A DNA stretch of 64,000 nt, taken from the NCBI GenBank assembly GCA_928724745.1, contig CAKMXJ010000006.1, forward strand, positions 248,001-312,000, written 5' to 3'. The position numbers and the translations under genes were made by a program. Positions 28,238 through 37,952 of this stretch are shown here, one piece after another (position 1 is the stretch's first letter; every line of letters starts with the position of its first letter). The notes under the pieces are model-generated. The model did not search any database and was not told the DNA's origin. It worked only from the letters and a program-made list of their open reading frames with translations. Origin of the DNA: Anthracocystis setariae (Eukaryota > Basidiomycota > Ustilaginomycetes > Ustilaginales > Ustilaginaceae).

Positions 28238-29857
28238 CTAATACCGCCTGACAGCCCCCTCGGCACCGGCGACCACTGTCCTGCCCTCTCGATCGCACCC
28301 GATCCAGCTCGTCTGATCACAATCCCACCCTGCATACTCCTCGACCACGCTAGGCGCCCATCCTTGCCACGCATCATCACCCTCGCTTGACGGCAACCTC
28401 GCTCGATAAGGTAGACCATCCTGCGTGGCCACAAGCACATCCAATCCATCTGCCGATGACACAATCTTGAGCGAGTTGATCTCGGCATTGTTCCTCCTCC
28501 ACCCTGTGACCAACCCGGCGGGAGCACCGTTGCTAGTCGACACAGCCTCGGCTGTGGAGGAGAGCGCGCGGGTATCCCACACACTGGCGATACCATTCGC
28601 CGTACCCGTGACGAGCGTTGTCGCCCTAACATCGATCGCCGTCACACCGGCGGTATTCACCTGCGTCCACACATCCGCTGCCTGCGGTGCCTCCCCTGGC
28701 GGAAACACATACTTGGCGCCCAACATCTCGGCCTTTCCACTCCTGACGTCCATCATCTGCCAAGCGCCACTTGCCAGGCCTACGACAAACGTGCTCTCCT
28801 CTCCCCCCTCCCCAACCGCAGCCTTGTCCATAGCCATGCAGTTGACGGCGGAATAACGCTCGCTGCCAAACAGCTTGATCTGCTTGGGCGTCGCTACATC
28901 CCACAACCTCACCGTACCATCCGCCCCACCCGAAAGCACCGTGCGACCGCGTCCGACGATCTCGGCTGCCAAAACCGCGCGCTTATGCCCCTCGAGCGTG
29001 CGTGGATTCTCGCCCGTGAACGGATCCCAGATGCGGACGCTCAGGTCCGACGACGTCGAAAGCACTACGCGATTCGACGGGAAGAACTTGACAAACCTCA
29101 CATCGCCCACATGACCCTTGAGCAACGTCTTATTGCCCAGTTTCGCCTTGGCGCTGTTGACGTGCATGCGAATCCTGGCTTCGATGTCCCATCTGGTTTC
29201 CTGCGGGTCGGGCTTCTCGCCGTTGAGGATCTGCACTTCGTCCTCGCTGAGCGTCTTCAGTGCGGCTTGACGCGCAGAGGCGGCATCGAACGGCGCTTCC
29301 AGCCGACCGGTGTAGAGCGAACCCTCAGTGCCGCCGGCGACAAACAGGTCCAACTCGTCCTCAGCCGTGCCCAGCGAGAGATCGAACGCATCGATGGTCG
29401 GATGGTTGGTGTAGTTGTCGTTCACCTTGGAGGTCGAGCGGGTGGGGAGAAAATGGGTAACTTGCTTGGTGGCAAATTTGATGCGCAGCGGCGAGTCGAG
29501 ATAGATGCCTGGTTGAAGCGTTCGAGCTGATCTGGATTCTTGCTTGGCTCCGTCCTCGGTAGAATTCGAGACAAGGTCAAGGTCCAAGTACCGACCGGCA
29601 ACCCTGTTGACCTGGAGTCCATTCAGAGGCCCACCGGAGGATTCGACTTGGCCAAACCTCACACCGCCCTGAGTGTCGACATCGGAGCCGTTGCCTTTGG
29701 TGGATTCGAGTGGGAGTTTGAGATGCACCGAGCCCGAGGGGGCGTTGGAAGAGTAGTAGGACAGCCATGCTTTCTCGGCAGGGGTGGTGGAAGAGGAGAC
29801 ATCGGTAAATACCTCCGGAAGATTAGGTTGGATACTGACGTAGGGTAGCGCAGCCAT
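28238..29857 (-). CDS. RPN14: WD40 proteasome-assembly factor (PAAF1/Rpn14-like)
   Basis: 539 residues, intronless. The N-terminal third lacks repeats. WD repeats begin near residue 240 (LKGHVGDVRFVKFFPSNRVVLSTSSDLSVRIWD; LEGHKRAVLAAEIVGRGRTVLSGGADGTVRLWD) and continue in weaker form to the C-terminus (GTANGIASVWD). The order and wording match proteasomal ATPase-associated factor 1, yeast Rpn14, a chaperone that holds Rpt6 during assembly of the 19S base. The length is above that of yeast Rpn14 (about 420), mainly through insertions between blades, as is usual in smuts. It shares a strand with the downstream Gpi10 and Tfb2 genes. Confidence 0.8.
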   Translation of the reverse strand: MAALPYVSIQPNLPEVFTDVSSSTTPAEKAWLSYYSSNAPSGSVHLKLPLESTKGNGSDVDTQGGVRFGQVESSGGPLNGLQVNRVAGRYLDLDLVSNSTEDGAKQESRSARTLQPGIYLDSPLRIKFATKQVTHFLPTRSTSKVNDNYTNHPTIDAFDLSLGTAEDELDLFVAGGTEGSLYTGRLEAPFDAASARQAALKTLSEDEVQILNGEKPDPQETRWDIEARIRMHVNSAKAKLGNKTLLKGHVGDVRFVKFFPSNRVVLSTSSDLSVRIWDPFTGENPRTLEGHKRAVLAAEIVGRGRTVLSGGADGTVRLWDVATPKQIKLFGSERYSAVNCMAMDKAAVGEGGEESTFVVGLASGAWQMMDVRSGKAEMLGAKYVFPPGEAPQAADVWTQVNTAGVTAIDVRATTLVTGTANGIASVWDTRALSSTAEAVSTSNGAPAGLVTGWRRNNAEINSLKIVSSADGLDVLVATQDGLPYRARLPSSEGDDAWQGWAPSVVEEYAGWDCDQTSWIGCDREGRTVVAGAEGAVRRY

Positions 29858-30189
29858 GTTTGTATGCGATGATGTTGGAGTGAGGTTGGTGAGAACCGAG
29901 AAGACAAGAAGAGCAAGGCTGAGTTCAAGAAGATGTAAGCGCTAGCCGCATCACTTTTCAAAAATGGCACATTTGAGCTGTTGCAAAAAATAATTAAGGT
30001 CACGAAATTGGCACAGCGCAGACAAGTGGAGGTGCCCTGTGCGCTTCAAGCTCCATAGACCCTCTTGCTCGTATCATCTTCCTGGCTGCTCTCTCAGAAG
30101 CACACTCATGGTGTGAACCATGCTTTCACTGTCTCTATTCAGTTCCAGCTCGTATCCATGGTGTTGCTTCTCGTGGTTTCTACATTTGA
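29858..30189. other. Spacer between GPI10 and PAAF1/RPN14
   Basis: 332 bp holding the GPI10 3' end and the RPN14 promoter. A run of A/T near 29985-29998 is the only visible feature. Confidence 0.45.
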
Positions 30190-32634
30190 TTAGTACTTCA
30201 GGTCTTTCGGCCCCTTGTACTCTAACAGAACAATGTCACCATCCCTTCTGCTGTCTTCATGCTTCGGCGTATTCCACCACCTACCAACCTCCCTATACCC
30301 CTTCAAGCTCAACAAGTTCTTCAACGTCCTCGTATGACCTGGCTTCCGCGTGTTCTCCTTCAACAGACTCTCAAATACAACCAAATGACTCGGCCAACTG
30401 TGCCTCCAACCCTTATCCCACGGATTCGGATCGTCGTCCGCCCACCCTGCTGTCGCTGGCGGAGGAGGGAAGGTCGTGTCCACATTATACGGCAGTCGAT
30501 CGACAAGGTACTTGATTGGATCGTGGTAGAAGAAGTCGCTTTGATCCCAGTACTCGACGTCCCTCTGTGCCTGCGTCATCTCACTGCGAGCCGGCGGAGG
30601 TGGGCAGTGGATGAACCAGCTCCTCTCCACCAGGTGCTTGTTGTGCAAGTGAGTAGCCCACGGCGTAGAATGACACGGCATGAGGAACGCCAGGTTGTGA
30701 ATCCTTCCCAGTCCTTTCGAAAACTCTTTCTCCGAGGGTGGACTCTCTTGCTGCTGCTCGCGATAAAGGCGACCGATTTCGTACGGCACTTGCTCCTGCG
30801 CGATCGAGTGGATCGTGTTGACGTACATCGCCGCGATGGGGCTAAACGTCAGCACGATCAGCCTCAACCAAAGCGGAAGCAGATTCAGCGCATGCCAGAG
30901 ACTCTTCACTACTCCCCGTTTCGCTTCGGCAGCCACGTCCCGTTTCGAATTGGCGTAGGAGCTCGCCAGCCCGCTCGCAGCAAGCACGCTCAGTGGCGGC
31001 AGAAGCGGCTGCAAGAACCTAAACTCCTTATGCCCGAGCAGCGAGTACACCCCCACCGTAACGCAGATGAGCCTCGCCAGCGATCTCCTTGCCGCTCCAC
31101 CCAACTGCACCGTGCTGGCCGAAAACGCTTCGATCAGCCCAATCAACGTCGCGGGAAGCCAGATCGTGCACAGCACCGGCACACCTTGCGAAACGTAGAA
31201 ATGCCAAACGTTGGCACCGTAGAACAGGCTCAGGTTGGCCACCACGTTCTTGTGCAAAAACGAAACGAGGCTCAGCGCGGGCAGAATGCGGTTTTGGTCG
31301 TGCTGGTTGGCGAAAAAGTCGTAGATCGTATCCACAGCGAGTGCAAGACCGATCGAGGAGAAGCCGACCTTAGCTACGATGCGGATGAGGCTGCCCGCTT
31401 CACCAACAAGCTCCAGTGTGGGAGGGAGCGAACCCTCCTCTCCGTCCTTCGCGCTCTTTGCGTTTCGGTTGGTTTTCAGAGCCCTGATCTGCCTCACTAG
31501 CAGCTCTGCTACGAGGTAGATCCAAAGCACGCCGTTTGTGGGGCGAAGCAGACACGCAGCTGCTGCGAGGTGCAAGCTTTTCTTGAGTGAGCGGTCGTAG
31601 ATGATGCGAGACACTTGCTTGAGGTCGAAATCTCGGTCGTATTGACTCTGTTCGTCCACCTTGGCCTTTGTTCGTGGAGCCATCTGCTTCCATTCGCAGC
31701 CTGCGCCCTGAAGCTCCATCATCTGCTTGCGCTCCTGTTTGGTCGAAAACGTAAGCACGTCGAAATGATACGAGGAGAAGGGCAAAAACGGCCAGTAGAA
31801 CAGAGCGGCTGCTGTGACGGCAGCTTCGGTGCAGTTGCTGAACGTCCTCGTCGCCGTGTAGAGCGAGTAGAAGTTGGTCAGGCCAACAAGAGTAGCGAAC
31901 CATGCGACCTGTGAGCCGCCGATACGATGGGCGAGGCGGAAGGTGTACAGGTCTCCTATCGCCGCAAACAGAGCTTGTTGCAGGCGAGGAAACAGAACGA
32001 GCAGATAGGTCTCGTCGAGTTTGGTGAGCTTGAGGAGCAAGTATCCCGGAACAAATAGCAAAGGGTGGAGAATGGAGCGTACTGGCCCGTGCAAAAGGTT
32101 CTGCACCGACGCCGAGAGATACGAGGGGTCCGAGGAGGATGAGTGTGTCGCATTGGTGGGCCACCACTCCCAACTTTTGAAGCCATATCCGAAGACGAGA
32201 CGATGAGCGATCTCGGTGGTTTGGTAATGCTCGTCTGGCTGGAAGAATGTGCGTGTGAGCAGAGCGTTGAATATCCGGAAGATTAGGAGAAAGAAGAAGA
32301 GCGAGCGGAGATTGACTGATGAGCTGCCAGCTTGATTGAGTTTCTTGTCGATCGATGTTGGTACCGGTGAGACGTCGACAGGGGCAGCATCCTGAGACGA
32401 TGGCTGTCGCGTTCTGTTACGGAGTTCCATGATAGACTCGTGGGTGGGCTCCCCACTGATGTACTGTGGTTGCTGGTGAGAAGGCAAGAAAGATGGACGA
32501 GAAGAAGTGACCTCGACAAATTCCAACGCGGCGGTTTCGGTGTTGGTCGCCGAGACGCGTTGCCGCTTCACACCACACTCTGTCTGTCGCTTCAGCAAAC
32601 ACCATGTAACGTCTTGCAGCTTCATTGATAGCAT
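30190..32634 (-). CDS. GPI10: GPI mannosyltransferase 3 (Gpi10/PIG-B, GT22)
   Basis: 814 residues if started at 32634. An in-frame ATG at 32430 (MELRNRTRQ) would give 746 and may be the true start, because the extra 68 residues show no conservation I can recognise. The GT22 signature follows the first membrane segment: FFQPDEHYQTTEIAH, then GFKSWEWWPTNATH and GPVRSILHPLLF. About ten hydrophobic segments follow, including GHKEFRFLQPLLP. The enzyme adds the third mannose from dolichol-phosphate mannose to the GPI precursor in the ER lumen. A hydrophilic insert with Lys/Arg repeats (about 315-355) and one near residue 400 interrupt the membrane core. Upstream on the same strand is TFB2, whose stop is 74 bp from the longer start. 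Confidence 0.88.
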   Translation of the reverse strand: MLSMKLQDVTWCLLKRQTECGVKRQRVSATNTETAALEFVEVTSSRPSFLPSHQQPQYISGEPTHESIMELRNRTRQPSSQDAAPVDVSPVPTSIDKKLNQAGSSSVNLRSLFFFLLIFRIFNALLTRTFFQPDEHYQTTEIAHRLVFGYGFKSWEWWPTNATHSSSSDPSYLSASVQNLLHGPVRSILHPLLFVPGYLLLKLTKLDETYLLVLFPRLQQALFAAIGDLYTFRLAHRIGGSQVAWFATLVGLTNFYSLYTATRTFSNCTEAAVTAAALFYWPFLPFSSYHFDVLTFSTKQERKQMMELQGAGCEWKQMAPRTKAKVDEQSQYDRDFDLKQVSRIIYDRSLKKSLHLAAAACLLRPTNGVLWIYLVAELLVRQIRALKTNRNAKSAKDGEEGSLPPTLELVGEAGSLIRIVAKVGFSSIGLALAVDTIYDFFANQHDQNRILPALSLVSFLHKNVVANLSLFYGANVWHFYVSQGVPVLCTIWLPATLIGLIEAFSASTVQLGGAARRSLARLICVTVGVYSLLGHKEFRFLQPLLPPLSVLAASGLASSYANSKRDVAAEAKRGVVKSLWHALNLLPLWLRLIVLTFSPIAAMYVNTIHSIAQEQVPYEIGRLYREQQQESPPSEKEFSKGLGRIHNLAFLMPCHSTPWATHLHNKHLVERSWFIHCPPPPARSEMTQAQRDVEYWDQSDFFYHDPIKYLVDRLPYNVDTTFPPPPATAGWADDDPNPWDKGWRHSWPSHLVVFESLLKENTRKPGHTRTLKNLLSLKGYREVGRWWNTPKHEDSRRDGDIVLLEYKGPKDLKY

Positions 32635-32708
32635 ATCGAAGCAATCACATCAACCAAGACGCAGTCATACGATTCGAAAGATCTGAATTGCGATTGCATT
32701 GTATGTCT

Positions 32709-34184
32709 CTACGCCCTCCTACGCCGGATGTAATCCCTGACAGGCTCATTACCCGCTTCGTCTACAAAGAAGCGCCTCTTGGCCTCATCCTCCCACACCA
32801 ATACGCCCAGCTGCTTGGCGTAGTTCCTGACCTCTTCAAAGTCGAAATGACTGGTAAAGTCTGTGAAGAGTGATCCCAAATTTTGCTGTACTCGGTTCTT
32901 CTCCCTCTCCCATAGCCTGATTTGGTCCGAGACCGTGACTGGCAAGAGTGGATCGTTGCGATGCATCTGCACGTGCGCGTGGTGTGTAAGATATGCAATG
33001 ATCTGCTCTGCTGTGATGCCGTTCGCTAATGCTGATTTGACAGAGTCTCGAGTGATGGAACCGACCACGAGGTTGGGGAAGCGCGCCTTGATGGTGACAA
33101 ACAGCGAGAGGACGGCGACTCGAAGCGGATTGGATGTATATGCGTACAGGCGGTAGTTGGTCTCCAGAATGATGTAGCCGCGCTCTTCCTGCTCTGTGCC
33201 ATTGCTCGAGAGAAGCGGGATGGCAGCCGACGACGTAAGTGTGGTAGCGAGCCGCGTTGGATAGAAGCGCCGACTGCTCGCTTTGCGTTGATAGACCAGT
33301 CCATAGTCGCGGAAGTCCTCCAACATGTGTAATTGCGTCTCGGGTAGTTCTTCGGTCGAGTAATCTCTGCCGAGCTCCAAGCTTCCCAACATGAACAAGA
33401 ATGCTAGAACTTCGACCAGATCCATGTTCCTCTCTTCCGCCATGTCGAGGTACTGCAACAGCAAGTCCCATAACTGAGTGTTGACATCTTCGAGCAAGAA
33501 TTGAAATCCTCGGCTGGTGATGTTGAGCCCGCCGCCTGAACTCGAGCTAGACCTGGGTTGCATCAGATTGCTCCTACGCAAGAGGTACAGGACGGGTTCA
33601 CGAGGAGTGCTCGAGTTCTCGCTTCCGACCATGTAATGCAGGATCGTTTCCCACTTTGTCCTTGCGTATTGGTCCAGGAATGCGATATCGACTGCGTTCT
33701 TGTCCTCGGTATCGCAAGGAACGCCGAACGATCGATGCTTTCCACCACCTATCAATGCCCTGCGCATACCCTCAGTGTATACGGCGTTGAGTAACAGGAT
33801 CTGCTTGCCCCCTGTTGTCTTGAGCTGCACGATGGACAAGCGCGAAAGCTTGTCAACGGAGGTGTCAAAGTCTTTGCGCGCCTCCTTCTTGACCCATGCA
33901 AGAAAGTCGTCTGCGGCTAGAGGAGCGTCAAGAAAGAGCATGTGCATGATGAGCTGCCGCGCCATCATGGGAAGCAGCCGGAAGATGGCGAGACATGACG
34001 CCGGTTTCTCGTAGAGGCGGATGAGGACGGAGCGCGGTTGTCGATCGAGGAAGTCGTCGATGGTTTCAGCGCCGATGCCAGCAGCTCGTGAATGCTCGGC
34101 TATCGAAAGAGCCGCATTGTTGCCTCCTTTTGCAGTGGATGTGACGCCTTGCCCTGGGCCAGGTGTGTGCCGTTGGCTCGCCAT
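32709..34184 (-). CDS. TFB2: TFIIH core subunit Tfb2 (p52/GTF2H4)
   Basis: 491 residues, intronless. Family landmarks in order: FLDRQPRSVLIRLYEKPASCLAIFRLLP (with the invariant LYEKPA), ARQLIMHMLFLDAPL, LNAVYTEGMRRALIGGG, WETILHYMVGS, VLAFLFMLGSLELGRDYS, GYIILETNYRLYAYTSNPL, LFVTIKARFPNLVVGSITRDS, and a C-terminal domain with HPLL-like and QIRLWEREKNRVQ. In TFIIH this subunit anchors and stimulates the XPB/Ssl2 translocase, in transcription initiation and nucleotide excision repair. Length is normal for fungi. It diverges from DPH2 over 445 bp. Confidence 0.93.
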   Translation of the reverse strand: MASQRHTPGPGQGVTSTAKGGNNAALSIAEHSRAAGIGAETIDDFLDRQPRSVLIRLYEKPASCLAIFRLLPMMARQLIMHMLFLDAPLAADDFLAWVKKEARKDFDTSVDKLSRLSIVQLKTTGGKQILLLNAVYTEGMRRALIGGGKHRSFGVPCDTEDKNAVDIAFLDQYARTKWETILHYMVGSENSSTPREPVLYLLRRSNLMQPRSSSSSGGGLNITSRGFQFLLEDVNTQLWDLLLQYLDMAEERNMDLVEVLAFLFMLGSLELGRDYSTEELPETQLHMLEDFRDYGLVYQRKASSRRFYPTRLATTLTSSAAIPLLSSNGTEQEERGYIILETNYRLYAYTSNPLRVAVLSLFVTIKARFPNLVVGSITRDSVKSALANGITAEQIIAYLTHHAHVQMHRNDPLLPVTVSDQIRLWEREKNRVQQNLGSLFTDFTSHFDFEEVRNYAKQLGVLVWEDEAKRRFFVDEAGNEPVRDYIRRRRA

Positions 34185-34629
34185 GACGTTTCAAGATTGG
34201 TACTGGGCGCTGTGCCGCCCGTCCCTGAGACAGCGGTTTACACCAGCATGGGGTTTGTACGGTGAAGTACGCCAAAATTCGAGCAGCGCCTCGAAAAAAA
34301 TCTTCAGCAACAAGCAAGAAAAAGGCAGCGAAAACAGTGAGACGATGGCAGATGGTGGTTTATTACGACGCAGAGACGACGAATGGGAGCAATGCTTCGA
34401 TGCGCACTGTCGAGCGTCTCCTCCACACAAGACACGCTGATCCGATTTCCGAAGTACTTCCAACGAGACGGAAAATGATTGCGACTGGAGGTACGGTGAG
34501 ACGATAGCGATTTAGACGCAATGATTAAAGTATTCCTGCTTTCGCCAATCTTGGCAAGAAAAATTTAAGGGCTCAGCCAGGGTCCCACTTTACTTTCTCT
34601 TGCTCACCTCATACCATCGCCGCAACACA
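34185..34629. promoter_or_regulatory. Shared divergent promoter of TFB2 and DPH2
   Basis: 445 bp between two divergent start codons. No TATA-like element or repeat stands out. Confidence 0.5.
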
Positions 34630-36573
34630 ATGGCAGCCTTCAGCACCACCGACGAGGCTGTAATCACTGCTCCACTCGAGCTCGATCCCCTCGCCCAGTC
34701 CGCCACTGCATCCTCATCCGGTCGCTCCATCTACTATGTCTACGACGTCCTCTCTACTGCAGCTAAAATCCATTCCGGCCGCTTCCGCAGAGTAGCGCTC
34801 CAATTCCCTGACGAAGCCCTTTGCGATTCGGTCCCCGTCTATTGGGCGCTGAAAAGAGAAGTACGTCATCTTTATTCCTCCGATTTCTCACCGTCTTCGT
34901 CCTCCTTGCCCGAGTTCTACATCCTCGCAGACACAAGCTACGGTGGCTGCTGTGTAGACGAAGTGGCCGCAAAGCACGTCGAAGCGGACTTGGTTGTGCA
35001 CTATGGTCACGCCTGTCTGTCGGCAACAGCAAGATTGCCTGTGATCTATGTGTTCACCAAGCAGCCATTACACGATGTCGAGGCTGCGGCGAAAAGTCTA
35101 GTGCAACAGGCAAAGGAGCACATCAGTGATGCGAGCAAGGGCGAGGATCAGGAGGAAATCAAAGCACTGGTGCTGACCTACGATGTGTCGTGGGAGCATG
35201 TGGTGGAGGATCTCTTCAAAGTGACCAAGCAAGCGCTCAAGGAGCAGGGTGTTGAGCTTCCGCTCGTCAGGACGCATGTTGACTTTAGAAGGAATTACGA
35301 TGACAAACTGGTCGATGGCAAGAGCCCAGCTGAAGAGGAGCCAACAACGCAAAGCGCATGCTGGGGAGGATCAAATGGTGATTGCAACAGTGGAGAGCAG
35401 CAGTCATGTTGCGCAAGTGGCTCTTGCTCTTTTTCGGCACCATCTGCCTCCTGTGCTAAAGCCACCGCAACAACGTCATTGTCAAATCCTCTTGCAACAG
35501 CAGCGCCCACGACCGATATCGCCTCGGACCGCGCATCGCAACCGCTCGGATCGTGTCGCGCCGTCACCCTCCCCACGGGCGTAGATTACGCTCAATGTGC
35601 CTATCTGTATCTCGGGCCTGAGTCGCTCTCCCTGACCAACCTTATCCTCACCCTCGGTCCTTCGACTCCGGTCATCTCGTACAATCCTCTCACCTCGTCG
35701 GCTCGCATCGAGACGGGCTCGACTAACCGTCTGCTCATGAAACGGTACGCCTCGGTGCTCAAAGCGCGTGATGCTTCTGTAGTCGGTCTCCTGGTTGGAA
35801 CCCTTGGTGTGCATTCGTACCTGCCCCTGCTCAAATACCTACGCAATCTTTTGACTTGCAAAAAGAGCGGTCGAAAAGTATACACGATCTCTGTGGGCAA
35901 GTTGAACCCAGCCAAACTGGCCAACTTCCAAGAAATCGATGTGTTCGTGCTGGTAGCCTGTCCCGAGAACACGTTGGTGGATAGTAAGGAGTTCTTACGG
36001 CCGATCGTTACGCCGTTCGAGATGGAGTTGGCGGTTAAGGCGTCCGAGAGAATGGAGAGGGGCGAGGAAGGTGTGGATTGGAGTGGAAAGTATGTTTTGG
36101 ATCTTGAAAAGTTGGTACCGGATGGGTTTAAGCATGGTGACGAGGCTTTAATAAGCAAGATCGACCAACTTCAAGTCGATGACGAGGAGCAGGATGAAGA
36201 TGACGATGACGATGACGATGACCGGCCTCACTTTTCGCTGATCAGTGGGACGTACGTTCATCGACGCAAGTTCAACAACCACACCACCCCCACCACCCCG
36301 GCTCAACTTCCCGGAAGATTAGCTTCAGAACAAGCAGTACAACTGCACTCCGATCCAACAGGCCAAACCGCAGACGCTGTAGTTGTGCGCAACCCAACAA
36401 CAGGCCAACTCACTACAGTGCTCGAAACAGCTTCGCTCCAACACCTCCACAACCGAGGCTGGAAAGGCCTCGAACAAAGACTCGGCATGGACCAACCAAG
36501 TGTGCTGGAAGAGGGAAGACAAGGTATCGCTAAAGGGTACAAGGATGCCGGCGGACAAGGCCATACCATGTAA
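34630..36573 (+). CDS. DPH2: Diphthamide biosynthesis protein Dph2 with cysteine-rich insert
   Basis: 647 residues from ATG 34630; the upstream frame has no ATG of merit. Dph2 pairs with Dph1 as a radical-SAM-like [4Fe-4S] enzyme making the first step of diphthamide on elongation factor 2 in the cytoplasm. Seen: RRVALQFPDEALCDSVPV, ILADTSYGGCCVDEVAAKH (C107/C108), VHYGHACLS (C129), the middle domain YAQCAYLYLGPES and the third-domain LVACPENTLVDSKEF (C444) followed by RPIVTPFEMELA. The three domain cysteines are therefore kept. Between domains one and two lies an extra segment with six cysteines (C244, C252, C260, C261, C266, C275), not part of the usual core. A second acidic insert (run of Asp) lies near residue 525. 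Confidence 0.92.
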   Translation: MAAFSTTDEAVITAPLELDPLAQSATASSSGRSIYYVYDVLSTAAKIHSGRFRRVALQFPDEALCDSVPVYWALKREVRHLYSSDFSPSSSSLPEFYILADTSYGGCCVDEVAAKHVEADLVVHYGHACLSATARLPVIYVFTKQPLHDVEAAAKSLVQQAKEHISDASKGEDQEEIKALVLTYDVSWEHVVEDLFKVTKQALKEQGVELPLVRTHVDFRRNYDDKLVDGKSPAEEEPTTQSACWGGSNGDCNSGEQQSCCASGSCSFSAPSASCAKATATTSLSNPLATAAPTTDIASDRASQPLGSCRAVTLPTGVDYAQCAYLYLGPESLSLTNLILTLGPSTPVISYNPLTSSARIETGSTNRLLMKRYASVLKARDASVVGLLVGTLGVHSYLPLLKYLRNLLTCKKSGRKVYTISVGKLNPAKLANFQEIDVFVLVACPENTLVDSKEFLRPIVTPFEMELAVKASERMERGEEGVDWSGKYVLDLEKLVPDGFKHGDEALISKIDQLQVDDEEQDEDDDDDDDDRPHFSLISGTYVHRRKFNNHTTPTTPAQLPGRLASEQAVQLHSDPTGQTADAVVVRNPTTGQLTTVLETASLQHLHNRGWKGLEQRLGMDQPSVLEEGRQGIAKGYKDAGGQGHTM

Positions 36574-36746
36574 AGCGCACTGCATAGACCACAAATCCAC
36601 CATCTTCTCACACGTAAACCAACCTCACAGCTCGAGATAGGATCTGACGTGACCAGGAGAATTACATTATCGAAGCAACTAGATATTCTCGCAGGAGGGA
36701 AACAGGTGACAAAACTTGAACAAGGTATCTACTTAAACGACGACAT

Positions 36747-37952
36747 TCAAATGTTGCCTGCATCACTGCCGCCCTCCAGCAGACCGACGAGCAACCACGA
36801 CGCACCTGCAGCGACACCGCCAACGGCAAGCGTCGAGATGGCGCCGTACGCATAACCCTTGAATCCACCCTCACCACCCGTCACCCTCTGCTTAACCACG
36901 CCAAAGATGAGCAGGATGACACCAGTAATGACGACCGACAGCAACAAAGCCCTGCTCGCCTCGTCGACAAACATGTATGGCAGCAGCGGGATGATTCCAC
37001 CGATAAAGTAGCTGAGACCGATGGTGAGCGCCGAGATGTAGAGTCGCGAGGTGCTAACGGGCTCAAGACCCTCGCCCAACTTGAGGAGGAAGGGAGTCAA
37101 ACCAACCTGTTCGAGATCCTCCTGGTCGCTCATGAGGGACTGCGATTCTTCGTCGCCAGCCAGGCGCTTGGGTGCGAGGTGAGACGAGCCAGACGAGCCA
37201 GGCACGGGGATGCAACCAAAGATCTTGCGACGCGAAGTGGAAGAGGCACGCTGCTTCTGGATGGTGGCGAGGTGCTGTGCTTCGCGACGAGCTTGCTCCT
37301 TTGCGGTCAGCTCGGCGGCGATCTGTGCGCTGGTCTCGGGAGCAATACCGTAACCCTTGAGAATGTCGTGGACTTGACGTTGAACCTCGGTGCCGCAAGA
37401 TCGCTGTACGCGCTGCTGTGTGGATTTGTGGTTGAAGGCAAAGTGGCTCAATTCGGCTTGAGCTGAGAGGAAACCACCGATACCCATCGAGATGGCGCCA
37501 GAGACGAGTTCGGCCAGACCAGCGAGGACGACGAGTTTAGTGGAGCCAGTGGAGGAGAGACCGGCAGTGAGCGCGAAGGGAACAGTGAGGCCGTCGGAAA
37601 GACCAACGATGCAGTCGCGAGCAAAGTCCGGGTCGATGAGGGTTCGCTCGTCGGAAGAGACGATATCACGACAGCAGACAAAGGTGGGATCGTGCTGTTG
37701 CGCAGCAGTGGAGGGGCATTCGTGGGTGGCGCTGAGAGTGGAGGCGGAGGACGATGCGGTGCCGTTGACATCTTGGGTGGTGGCGTGGTAGTTGGCAGAG
37801 TCGGCACCGGCGGGATTAGTAGACCAGAGGAGAGGAGTGGACTCGGACTTGTTCTTGATGGGCAGCTTGACGGATGCGCCGGTGGTCTTGGAGGCAGAGG
37901 CAGCACCGCACGCACAGTTGGCGCAAGCACCCTTGGAAGTGGAGCAGGCCAT
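36747..37952 (-). CDS. CCC1: Vacuolar iron/manganese transporter, Ccc1/VIT1 family
   Basis: 401 residues from ATG 37952; nine more in-frame codons exist upstream (37979). The VIT1 core begins at about residue 100: DFARDCIVGLSDGLTVPFALTAGLSS, then LAELVSGAISMGIGGFLSAQAE with the conserved metal-binding side chains. A hydrophilic cytosolic loop of about 120 residues follows, then the last membrane helices (LYISALTIGLSYFIGGIIPLLPYMF and VVITGVILLIFGVVKQRVTGG). Family members load iron or manganese into the vacuole. Unusual is the N-terminus, where C3, C10, C13 and C15 (ACSTSKGACANCACG) resemble a metallothionein-type metal-binding cluster, with further Cys at a later CC pair. It is convergent with DPH2 (173 bp). 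Confidence 0.9.
   Translation of the reverse strand: MACSTSKGACANCACGAASASKTTGASVKLPIKNKSESTPLLWSTNPAGADSANYHATTQDVNGTASSSASTLSATHECPSTAAQQHDPTFVCCRDIVSSDERTLIDPDFARDCIVGLSDGLTVPFALTAGLSSTGSTKLVVLAGLAELVSGAISMGIGGFLSAQAELSHFAFNHKSTQQRVQRSCGTEVQRQVHDILKGYGIAPETSAQIAAELTAKEQARREAQHLATIQKQRASSTSRRKIFGCIPVPGSSGSSHLAPKRLAGDEESQSLMSDQEDLEQVGLTPFLLKLGEGLEPVSTSRLYISALTIGLSYFIGGIIPLLPYMFVDEASRALLLSVVITGVILLIFGVVKQRVTGGEGGFKGYAYGAISTLAVGGVAAGASWLLVGLLEGGSDAGNI

Noticed and set aside
28985..29530. 181-codon plus-strand frame
   Set aside because: Antisense shadow of the PAAF1/RPN14 gene, Arg-rich with no domain.
30259..31500. 413-codon plus-strand open frame
   Set aside because: It lies antisense within GPI10, is Arg/Gln/His-rich without any domain and is a shadow of the conserved minus-strand gene.
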